From NCBI GenBank assembly GCA_031178585.1, contig JAPSIT010000082.1, positions 1-5,525 on the forward strand: DNA of 5,525 nucleotides. The letters are read 5' to 3'. Positions 1 through 5,346 of the stretch are shown piece by piece; position 1 is the stretch's first letter; the number at the start of each line of letters is the position of its first letter. The DNA comes from Arthrobacter sp. GTDB taxonomy: Bacteria > Actinomycetota > Actinomycetes > Actinomycetales > Micrococcaceae. The position numbers and the translations under genes are program-made. The notes under the pieces are model-generated. The model ran no database searches. It was not told the DNA's origin and worked only from the letters and a program-made list of their open reading frames with translations.

Positions 1-250
1 TCGGCGGGCGAGTCCTATGGCAGGGCCCTCATGTGCGCAGCAGGATTTGAAGCGCCAGCCCTGCAGCATGAGATCCGCGATGACCGCGGTTGGTCGGCTA
101 CTCCGACTATTACTGGCACAGTGTCCGCGCCGTGGGGGAGTTCGACGGTGTGGACAAATACCTGAAGCCGGAATACCTGAAGGGCAGATGTCCATCGCAG
201 GCCGTGGTCGACGAGAAGTACCGCGAGGACCGGATCCGTGCCACCGGCAG
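1..250 (+). pseudogene. Frameshifted, truncated remnant of an actinobacterial endonuclease-like (AbiEi/DUF559-type) protein
   Basis: Two reading frames together give one recognisable protein segment. Frame 1 (bases 1-90) reads SAGESYGRALMCAAGF and continues to HEIRDDRG. The protein then continues in frame 3 from base 90 as VGYSDYYWHSVRAVGEFDG, followed by DEKYREDRIRATG, ending near base 248. Each frame alone fails: frame 1 stops soon after the shift, and frame 3 has a TGA at 81-83 just upstream. One missing base near 88-92 explains this. Motifs of the form G-E-x-D-G, K-Y and E-K-x-R-E-D-x-x-R-x-x-G are, from memory, typical of the C-terminal restriction-endonuclease-like domain of many actinobacterial hypothetical proteins, some annotated as AbiEi-family antitoxin-domain proteins. 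After base 250 the resemblance fades, and frame 3 would run through a terminator into the opposite-strand ATPase gene, so the C-terminus appears lost. The N-terminal part should lie left of the window. The family assignment is moderate; the broken state is clearer, barring a sequencing error. Confidence 0.7.
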
Positions 251-297
251 CGCGCTGAAGCCGGTTCATTGGCGATGCGCACAACGCCTCATGATGG

Positions 298-345
298 GCA
301 AATGCCCCGACGCTACCGGAATTCCAGTAGCGCCGGGGCATTTGC
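298..345 (-). terminator. Hairpin terminator of the ABC importer operon, possibly bidirectional
   Basis: Inverted repeat with arms 298-316 and 327-345 (19 bp each, one imperfect pair) around a 10-base loop. The imperfect pair (base 310 against 333) becomes a G-U wobble in - strand RNA. The core of each arm is GC-rich (GCCCCG / CGGGGC) and the stem ends in AAAT/ATTT. It begins 31 bases past the ATPase stop codon, where a terminator for the - strand operon is expected. The T tract is only three bases, typical of weak actinobacterial terminators. The symmetric sequence could also stop + strand transcription from the remnant gene. Confidence 0.75.
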
Positions 346-376
346 GCGTCGCCAGGTCAGCTGCTCGTCAGGGGAC

Positions 377-1180
377 CTACTCCGAGAGGTCGATGTGCGT
401 CGGGTCCAGGACGCGGCGCAGGAACTCCTTGGTGCGGGCCTGAGTGGGTGCGCCGATGACGTTCTCGGCGTCGCCTTCCTCCACCACCACGCCGCCGTCC
501 ATGAAGACCACGCGGTCGGCCACTTCGCGGGCGAAGCCCATCTCGTGCGTGACCACCAGCATGGTCATGCCTTCCTTGGCCAGGTTGCGCATGACCGACA
601 GGACATCGCCCACGGTCTCGGGGTCCAAAGCGGATGTGGGCTCGTCGAAGAGCATCAGCTCCGGGTCCATGCTGAGCGCCCGGGCGATGGCGACGCGCTG
701 CTGCTGGCCGCCGGAAAGCTGGTCCGGGTAGCGGTCGGCGAGGTGCCCCAGCCCCACGCGCTCCAGGTTGGCCTTCGCGACCTTGTCCGCCTCGGCCTGG
801 GAACGCTTGAGAACCTTGGTCTGCGCGATGGTGCAGTTCCGCAGCGCGCTCAGGTGCGGAAACAGGTTGAACTGCTGGAACACCATGCCCACCTTGCGGC
901 GCATCCGGTCGATGTCCACGTCAGGGTCGGTGGCGTCGAAGCCACCGACGTGTATGGTGCCCTGGTTCGGCTGCTCCAGCAGGTTGACGCACCGCAGAAG
1001 AGTTGACTTGCCGGAGCCGGACGGGCCAATCAGGCACACCACTTCGCCGGGGGCCACGTCCAGGCTGATGCCCTTGAGGACCTCGTTGGAACCATAGGAC
1101 TTGCGGAGATCCTTGATCGCCACGCCGGCGGCCTTGACTTGCCCGGTGTGGTTGCGGGAGTGAATTACGACGTCGTTCAT
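377..1180 (-). CDS. Polar amino acid ABC transporter, ATP-binding protein (GlnQ/HisP type)
   Basis: A 267-residue ATPase that powers uptake by the permease encoded just upstream; it acts on the cytoplasmic face of the membrane, normally as a dimer. All nucleotide-binding motifs are intact: Walker [10 protein letters not shown] (residues 52-60), Q-loop in [11 protein letters not shown] (100-110), signature LSGGQQQR (155-162), Walker B LMLFDEP (176-182), D-loop SALD (183-186) and the switch histidine in VVTHEMGFA (H212). The FNLFPHL and THEMGFA segments are typical of the polar amino acid (PAAT) subfamily. There is an extra N-terminal stretch of about 20 residues before the first beta strand. 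The ATG lies 11 bases after the permease stop, with a modest AGAGAAG ribosome site, so it is the last gene of the operon. The family is certain; the specific substrate cannot be read from the ATPase. Confidence 0.95.
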   Translation of the reverse strand: MNDVVIHSRNHTGQVKAAGVAIKDLRKSYGSNEVLKGISLDVAPGEVVCLIGPSGSGKSTLLRCVNLLEQPNQGTIHVGGFDATDPDVDIDRMRRKVGMVFQQFNLFPHLSALRNCTIAQTKVLKRSQAEADKVAKANLERVGLGHLADRYPDQLSGGQQQRVAIARALSMDPELMLFDEPTSALDPETVGDVLSVMRNLAKEGMTMLVVTHEMGFAREVADRVVFMDGGVVVEEGDAENVIGAPTQARTKEFLRRVLDPTHIDLSE

Positions 1181-1191
1181 GACTTCTCTGC

Positions 1192-1992
1192 CTATCGCTT
1201 GGTCCGCGCGGAGCGGCTTTCGAACTTCCGGGCCAGGAGGCTCAGCGGGATGGTGATCACCAGGTAGAACGCACCGGCCACCAGGAGCGGAGTGAGGCCC
1301 GCGCCGAGGCTGGAGATGCCGTCACGGCCGAACTTGGTGAGCTCGTACTGTGAAGCGGTCAGGCCCAGAACGTAGATCAGCGAGGAGTCCTTGGTCAGCA
1401 GGATGATCTCGTTGGTGAGCGGCGGGAGGACGATCTTGAATGCCTGGGGGATGACGATGGTGACCATCGCCTGCCACTGCGGCATGCCGAGGGACCGGGC
1501 CGCCTCCATCTGGCCTTTGGGGACAGCCTGCAAACCGGCGCGCAGCGTTTCCGCGATGTAGGCCGCAGCGACCATGCCGAGGGAAACCATCACGATGACG
1601 GTCACGTTCCACTGGACGCCAAAGGCGAGCGGAACGCCGTAGCCAAAGGCAATGAACACCAGCAGCGCCGGGATGCCGCGGAAGAATTCGATGTAGCCGG
1701 TGGCGATCCAGCGGTAGAGGGGGAAGCTGGAGAGCTTCATCAGGGCCAGCAGCAGGCCGCCGGAGAGACCGACGATGAAGCCGAGTGCCGTGTAAAGCAG
1801 GGTGTTCGTCAGGCCGGTGACGAAGATGTCCGGGAAAATCGGCCCGATCTTGGCGAAGTTGAAGACGCTGTTCCCGATGGTCTCCCAGTCGGTGGCCAGG
1901 ATCAGCGCGGCCACGGCCACTACAAAGATTCCCGCCTGCACGTACAGGCTTACTCTGGCCCGCTGTCGTGCGGTCATTGCGGTCATTGCCAT
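1192..1992 (-). CDS. Polar amino acid ABC transporter, permease (HisM/GlnP family)
   Basis: A 266-residue integral membrane protein. Hydrophobic segments lie near residues 18-33, 60-86, 104-126, 129-148, 180-200 and 233-254, fitting the usual membrane-spanning core of this family plus an N-terminal anchor. The cytoplasmic EAA loop that docks the ATPase is clear at about 148-182: [20 protein letters not shown] followed by LGMPQW. The FFRGIPALL segment (103-111) is also typical of PAAT permeases. Only one permease gene is present, so a homodimeric channel is likely. The start is uncertain among three closely spaced in-frame ATGs (codons 1, 3 and 6), which lie within a tandem 9-base duplication; codon 1 is preferred because a GAG ribosome-binding core lies six bases upstream. 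It stands 99 bases after the substrate-binding gene and 11 bases before the ATPase gene. Confidence 0.95.
   Translation of the reverse strand: MAMTAMTARQRARVSLYVQAGIFVVAVAALILATDWETIGNSVFNFAKIGPIFPDIFVTGLTNTLLYTALGFIVGLSGGLLLALMKLSSFPLYRWIATGYIEFFRGIPALLVFIAFGYGVPLAFGVQWNVTVIVMVSLGMVAAAYIAETLRAGLQAVPKGQMEAARSLGMPQWQAMVTIVIPQAFKIVLPPLTNEIILLTKDSSLIYVLGLTASQYELTKFGRDGISSLGAGLTPLLVAGAFYLVITIPLSLLARKFESRSARTKR
1972..1989 (-). repeat. Tandem 9-base duplication at the permease start
   Basis: Two exact adjacent copies of GGTCATTGC on the + strand, read as GCAATGACC twice on the coding strand. They encode the repeated Ala-Met-Thr near the permease N-terminus and create alternative in-frame ATG codons. 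This looks like a small slippage duplication outside the conserved part of the protein. Confidence 0.8.
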
Positions 1993-2020
1993 CGTTGTCT
2001 CACATTCATTTTGCGCAGTT

Positions 2021-2065
2021 GAGGCCCCGAACGGACTGCTGTATACAAATCCTGAACGGGGCCCC
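2021..2065 (-). promoter_or_regulatory. Intercistronic stem-loop between substrate-binding protein and permease genes
   Basis: Arms GAGGCCCCG (2021-2029) and CGGGGCCCC (2057-2065) pair in - strand RNA as nine base pairs with one G-U wobble, around a 27-base loop. The stem lies in the 99-base gap after the substrate-binding gene and has no U tract behind it, so it is not a classic terminator. In many importer operons such a stem protects or partly terminates the upstream message, so that binding protein exceeds membrane components; that role here is an inference. Apart from this stem and the permease ribosome site I see nothing else in the gap. Confidence 0.55.
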
Positions 2066-2091
2066 AGCTGCGTAGGTTTCGGGCGCGCCGG

Positions 2092-2901
2092 TTACTTGGT
2101 GGCTTCGCCGAACCAGGCGGTCTCGAACTTCTTGAGGCTTCCGTCGTCCGTCAGGCGCTTCAGCGTGGTGTTGACCTGTTCGAGCATGGCCGTGTTGCCC
2201 TTCTTGACGGCGATGCCGAGCTTCTCACCGGTGGCGTAGTCCTCCACGCGCTTGTACTTGGCGTCGTCCTTGATGGCATAGCCGAGAACCGACTGGTTGC
2301 CCAGGGCTGCCTCGATGGTGCCGGCCTTGAGAGCCTGGACGAGGAGTCCCGTGTCCTCAAACTGCTGGGCGTCGAGGCCCTGGTCCTTGGCGTACTTGGC
2401 GCCCGTGGTGGCCTGCTGCACGCCGACCTTCTTGCCCTTGGCGCTGTCGAGGTTGGTGATGCCGGAAGCCTCGGATGCCACCAGGGTCAGGTCGTCGTTC
2501 AGGTACGGGCTCGAGAAGTCCATGACGGCCTTGCGGGTGTCGGTGATGGACACCGAGGAGATGGAAACGTCGCACTGCGTCAGTGCGGTGCCGGTCTCGA
2601 TTGCCTCGAAGGAGCTGTCCACCACGTTGAGCTCGGCCTTCATGTCCTTGGCCAGCTCGCCGGCGATGTCCATGTCGAAGCCGACGATCTTGCCATCCTT
2701 CTGGAATTCGAAGGGCTCGTAGGGGACGTCCGAGCAGACAGTGAGCTTGCCGGCGTTGATGAGCTGCACGCCGCCTTCGCTGCTTGTGGCTGCGGGAGCG
2801 GTGTTGCCGCCGCCGCACGCAGTGAGGCTAAGGGCCCCAACGGCGAGGAGCGCGGCTGCCTTGGCACTGAGTTTGGCCGTGGCAAGGGACTTGAGCTGCA
2901 T
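2092..2901 (-). CDS. Polar amino acid ABC transporter substrate-binding lipoprotein (family 3)
   Basis: A 269-residue binding protein that captures the substrate outside the membrane and delivers it to the permease. It has a lipoprotein signal: positive N-terminus with K4, K10 and K14, a hydrophobic core, and lipobox LTAC with Cys29 as the lipidated residue, then a Gly/Ala/Ser-rich tether. The mature part is a family 3 periplasmic-binding fold: CSDVPYEPFEF (56-66), GFDMDIAGELA (74-84), SITDTRKAVMDFSSPY (118-133) with Arg123 where the family binds the substrate carboxylate, and GVQQATTGAKY (160-170). At residue 202 (ALGNQS) an Asn occupies the place where HisJ and GlnH have an Asp contacting the amino group, so the ligand may be atypical. 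The start is ATG, with AAAGG about eight bases upstream. It is the first gene of the operon, and a 171-base gap separates it from menF. The family is certain, the ligand unknown. Confidence 0.95.
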   Translation of the reverse strand: MQLKSLATAKLSAKAAALLAVGALSLTACGGGNTAPAATSSEGGVQLINAGKLTVCSDVPYEPFEFQKDGKIVGFDMDIAGELAKDMKAELNVVDSSFEAIETGTALTQCDVSISSVSITDTRKAVMDFSSPYLNDDLTLVASEASGITNLDSAKGKKVGVQQATTGAKYAKDQGLDAQQFEDTGLLVQALKAGTIEAALGNQSVLGYAIKDDAKYKRVEDYATGEKLGIAVKKGNTAMLEQVNTTLKRLTDDGSLKKFETAWFGEATK

Positions 2902-2943
2902 GTTTCTTACCTTTTGTTGCAGGAGTATGCGGGACTAAGACGG

Positions 2944-2954
2944 CTTATAGTGTA
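2944..2954 (-). promoter_or_regulatory. Candidate -10 region for the ABC importer operon
   Basis: On the - strand two overlapping -10-like hexamers occur, TACACT (2954 to 2949) and TATAAG (2949 to 2944), about 43 bases upstream of the substrate-binding gene start. This would give a 5' leader of roughly 35 bases. No good -35 hexamer is present at 16-18 bases, which is common for activated actinobacterial promoters. The call is tentative. Confidence 0.4.
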
Positions 2955-2962
2955 ACGCTGAT

Positions 2963-2980
2963 TGTGAGATGTGCATCACA
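2963..2980. promoter_or_regulatory. TGTGA-N8-TCACA dyad upstream of the importer operon
   Basis: Perfect 5-base arms TGTGA (2963-2967) and TCACA (2976-2980) separated by eight bases. It lies just upstream of the candidate -10 and would be centred near -35, a typical place for a transcription factor site. The arms equal those of Crp/GlxR sites, but those have a six-base spacer, so the identity of any regulator is open. Confidence 0.4.
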
Positions 2981-2982
2981 GA

Positions 2983-2993
2983 AAACTAAGTTT
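2983..2993. promoter_or_regulatory. AAACT-A-AGTTT palindrome upstream of the importer operon
   Basis: An 11-base dyad with five-base arms around a single central A, two bases from the TGTGA-N8-TCACA dyad and about 50 bases upstream of the inferred transcription start. AACTAA occurs again at 3005-3010. It may be an operator half of a composite site. The sequence is AT-rich against a GC-rich background, which supports a regulatory rather than random origin, but no factor is recognised. Confidence 0.3.
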
Positions 2994-3016
2994 CACCATT
3001 GGATAACTAAATGGGC

Positions 3017-3038
3017 CCGCTTGGCAAGCCGGAAGCGG
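3017..3038 (-). terminator. Weak candidate terminator downstream of menF
   Basis: On the - strand CCGCTT (3038 to 3033) can pair with AAGCGG (3022 to 3017) around a 10-base loop, 34 bases beyond the menF stop, followed shortly by GCCCATTT. The stem is only six pairs, and competing folds exist (for example CCGGAA at 3029-3034 with TTCCGG at 3055-3060). Some read-through from menF into the importer operon is therefore possible. Confidence 0.25.
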
Positions 3039-3072
3039 CGAAGGGTGTCTGCGATTCCGGACTGGCGGGCTG

Positions 3073-4455
3073 CTAGTGGCTGATGCCCAGCGACTCCAGC
3101 ATTGGCCGGAACTTCGCCCACGTCTCGGCCAGCTCGGCCTTGGGATGTGAGCCTTCGACTATTCCGCATCCGGCATATAAACGCACCGTGGTAGGGGACT
3201 CAATCACGGCGCCGCGAAGTGCAATACCCCATTCGCCGTTGCCCGCGGCGTCCAGCCAGCCGACGGGCCCGGCGTACGGTCCGCGGTCCATGTGCTCGAG
3301 CTTCCGGATTAGCGCTCCGGCCACCGTTGTGGGCGTGCCGCAGACCGCCGCGGTTGGGTGCAGGGCGTTGATCAGGGCAAGGCACGTAGGAACGTGGCCC
3401 TCCACCTCAGTCAGTTCGGCTTTGACGTCCGACGCCAAATGCCAGACGTTCGGTAGTTCCAGAATGAACGGTTCGCTGTGCGCGTTCATTGCCTCCGAGA
3501 ACGGGGCGAGCTGGGTGGTCAGTGACTGGATCGCGATCTCGTGCTCGTGCCGCTGCTTCTCCGAGCCAGCGAGTACCCGTTCGGCATAGTCCAGCGGCAG
3601 CCCGGCCTCGCCCATTGCATCGCGCCTGTCCAGTGTTCCGGCCAGCACCCGGGCTTGGGCTGTCCGTCCCTCCACCTGGATCAGCATTTCCGGTGTGGCA
3701 CCGACCAGCCCGTCCACTCCGTAGGTCCAGCATTCGCGGTAGCGGACGGCGAGCTGCCGCAGCACCGCGGCCGCGTTGACGCCCTCGGGCACCGTAGCCA
3801 GAACGTCGCGGGCCAGCACGAGCTTCTCCAGCTTGCCGGTGCGGATTTCAGCGACGCCGGCTGCGACGGCGGCCATCCAGTCCTCTTCGCTCAGTGAGCC
3901 GGTCCGGAGGGTGGCAGCTTCGGAATGTACGGCGCCGGAACGTACGACGCCGGAACCCGGCTCCGCGGCTGTGTCGCCGAAGGAGGACTCGACCGAGGGG
4001 GTATCGCCTCCGTCGTCGGCCGCCGGGTTCTCCAGCCAGCCCCGCAGTGCGGCGAGGGCCCCCTCCTCGGTGAGCTCGCCGTCGTCGGTCTTTATCTGGG
4101 TGAGCCAGGCCCGGCCGTCCCGGACGCCCACCACAATCTCCGGCACAATCAGGCGGGATGCGTGACGGGAAGCCTTGGAAAAGGCGAACGAGCCGAAAGC
4201 CACGGGGCCGGTACCGGGGCACTCAACGTGGTCGATGATGTCGGCCTCAATGACCAGGTGCCGCCACCAGATATCGGCCTCCAGGAAGCGTTCCGGGCCC
4301 GTGGCAGTGAAGCGGGCCACCTCGCCGAAGCCCACCAGACCGGCTTCGCGCCGCGTCCAGCACAGGACGTCGTCCCTCACCAGATACGACGGCAGCCCTT
4401 CCGGAGTCGATTCTCCATCCAAAGGGACTGTCAGAGTGCGGAGCGTTCTGGTCAT
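3073..4455 (-). CDS. menF: Isochorismate synthase (MenF)
   Basis: A 460-residue cytosolic, Mg-dependent enzyme of the chorismate-binding family. It converts chorismate to isochorismate, the first step towards menaquinone. The catalytic domain spans about residues 190-455. KLVLAR contains Lys211, matching the general base of MenF/EntC; ATPEMLI (253-259) contains Glu256, matching the general acid; RVLAGT (269-274) and RHEHE (302-306, Mg-ligand Glu304) follow. Next come HPTAAVCGTP (366-375), GPYAGPVGW (392-400) and GCGIVEGSHPKAE (429-441) with the second Mg site. A flexible linker at about 143-188 is rich in Ser, Gly, Asp and Ala. The ATG is the only possible start, because an in-frame stop lies three codons upstream; no clear ribosome site is seen. 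It is divergent from menG, which favours menaquinone over siderophore (EntC/DhbC) use. Anthranilate or aminodeoxychorismate synthase is less likely because of the catalytic Lys211. Confidence 0.93.
   Translation of the reverse strand: MTRTLRTLTVPLDGESTPEGLPSYLVRDDVLCWTRREAGLVGFGEVARFTATGPERFLEADIWWRHLVIEADIIDHVECPGTGPVAFGSFAFSKASRHASRLIVPEIVVGVRDGRAWLTQIKTDDGELTEEGALAALRGWLENPAADDGGDTPSVESSFGDTAAEPGSGVVRSGAVHSEAATLRTGSLSEEDWMAAVAAGVAEIRTGKLEKLVLARDVLATVPEGVNAAAVLRQLAVRYRECWTYGVDGLVGATPEMLIQVEGRTAQARVLAGTLDRRDAMGEAGLPLDYAERVLAGSEKQRHEHEIAIQSLTTQLAPFSEAMNAHSEPFILELPNVWHLASDVKAELTEVEGHVPTCLALINALHPTAAVCGTPTTVAGALIRKLEHMDRGPYAGPVGWLDAAGNGEWGIALRGAVIESPTTVRLYAGCGIVEGSHPKAELAETWAKFRPMLESLGISH
3922..3951. 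repeat. menF: Tandem 15-base repeat in the MenF linker
   Basis: Adjacent copies GGAATGTACGGCGCC (3922-3936) and GGAACGTACGACGCC (3937-3951) agree at 13 of 15 bases, and a partial third copy GGAAC follows. Being a multiple of three, the repeat keeps the menF frame and encodes the repetitive stretch VVRSGAVHSEA in the disordered linker. It looks like an in-frame slippage expansion. Confidence 0.75.
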
Positions 4456-4562
4456 GATGGATCAACACTACTCTCAGCTGCCTAAAGCTTCCTGTTCCTG
4501 CTGCCACCACGCCGGGCCGCCAGTGGTCACGAAGGCTGCAGAACATTTGAGACAATGACTGG
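4456..4562. promoter_or_regulatory. Divergent menF/menG promoter region
   Basis: This 107-base gap separates divergently transcribed menF and menG and must hold promoters for both. Towards menG, GACAAT (4551-4556) sits six bases before the GTG start, a spacing that fits a leaderless transcript. Towards menF, TAGTGT (- strand, 4470 to 4465) has the TAnnnT form nine bases before the ATG. Neither has a convincing -35. No long dyad or riboswitch-like fold is apparent. Confidence 0.4.
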
Positions 4563-5342
4563 GTGAACCGAGCATCCTTGGAAAAGCGTCCGGACGAAGT
4601 AGCCACGATGTTTGACGACGTCGCCCCGAAATACGACGTCGTCAATGATGTCCTCTCGATGGGACAGACCCGCCGCTGGCGCAAGGTTGTGGTGGAAGCC
4701 ATGGATGTCCGGCCCGGGCAGCGGGTGCTCGATCTGGCCGCCGGAACGGGAACGTCCAGCGAGCCGTATGCCGATGCAGGCATAGATGTGGTGGCCTGCG
4801 ATTTCTCCTTGGGCATGCTGAAGGTGGGCAAACGCCGCCGCCCCGACATCGACTTCATCGCCGGCGACGCCACCAACCTGCCGTTCGCGGACAACACCTT
4901 CGATGCCAGCACGATCTCCTTCGGCTTGCGCAACGTCAATGAGCCGAAGAAGGCCCTCGCCGAGTTACTGCGCGTAACCAAGCCAGGCGGCAGGCTCGTC
5001 ATCGCCGAGTTCTCCCAGCCCGTGGTGCCGCTTTGGCGCACCATGTACACCGAGTACCTCATGCGCGCGCTGCCTGCCATCGCCGTTAAGGTCTCCTCCA
5101 ACCCCGACGCCTACGTGTACCTCGCCGAGTCGATCCGCGCCTGGCCCGACCAGGACCACCTCGCCGCATGGCTGCAGGAATCCGGCTGGCAGGATGTCAC
5201 CTACCGCAACCTCAGCGGCGGCATCGTGGCGGTGCACCGTGCCCACAAGCCCGTCACCGGTAACGGCTCGGCCAACGCCATCGCTGCCCACACCGGCCCG
5301 GTAGCCAAGCTGCGCCGCAACATCCCGCGGAACGCCCGCTGA
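4563..5342 (+). CDS. menG: Demethylmenaquinone methyltransferase (MenG/UbiE)
   Basis: A 259-residue SAM-dependent methyltransferase performing the last ring step of menaquinone synthesis, methylation of demethylmenaquinone at the membrane surface. The N-terminal [20 protein letters not shown] (13-32) is the UbiE/MenG signature. The SAM site is [10 protein letters not shown] (55-64), with Asp80 in VACDFS at the end of strand 2 and GDATNLPF (101-108). FGLRNV (120-125), [13 protein letters not shown] (183-195) and [13 protein letters not shown] (217-229) are further family marks. The GTG at 4563 is chosen because translation from it gives the expected N-terminus and no better start exists. It lacks a clear Shine-Dalgarno sequence and overlaps the stop of a three-codon ATG reading frame (4555-4566). 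A basic tail of about 30 residues (230-259) extends beyond the usual end. A reductase gene follows four bases later, so the two are almost surely co-transcribed. Confidence 0.95.
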   Translation: MNRASLEKRPDEVATMFDDVAPKYDVVNDVLSMGQTRRWRKVVVEAMDVRPGQRVLDLAAGTGTSSEPYADAGIDVVACDFSLGMLKVGKRRRPDIDFIAGDATNLPFADNTFDASTISFGLRNVNEPKKALAELLRVTKPGGRLVIAEFSQPVVPLWRTMYTEYLMRALPAIAVKVSSNPDAYVYLAESIRAWPDQDHLAAWLQESGWQDVTYRNLSGGIVAVHRAHKPVTGNGSANAIAAHTGPVAKLRRNIPRNAR

Positions 5343-5346
5343 CACT

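Noticed and set aside
90..443. Open + strand frame taken as an intact 117-residue gene
   Set aside because: Only its first 53 codons look like a real protein. The start is an artefact of the frameshift, and the rest crosses the terminator hairpin and lies antisense to the ATPase gene.
17..1006. Long + strand open frame of 329 codons
   Set aside because: It is antisense to the well-supported ATPase gene, shows no recognisable domains, and its length is explained by high GC content.
2963..2980. Canonical Crp/GlxR binding site
   Set aside because: The arms match TGTGA/TCACA, but the spacer is eight bases rather than six, so I kept it only as an unidentified dyad.
2902..3072. Riboswitch or T-box leader in front of the importer operon
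   Set aside because: The inferred leader is only about 35 bases, and no conserved riboswitch or T-box core is recognisable in the gap.
3073..4455. Anthranilate or para-aminobenzoate synthase component I instead of MenF
   Set aside because: The catalytic Lys in KLVLAR and the neighbouring menG gene favour isochorismate synthase; no amidotransferase partner is present.
4247..5101. Long - strand open frame overlapping menG and the menF start
   Set aside because: It conflicts with two clear genes, has no recognisable motif, and is an expected GC-rich shadow frame.
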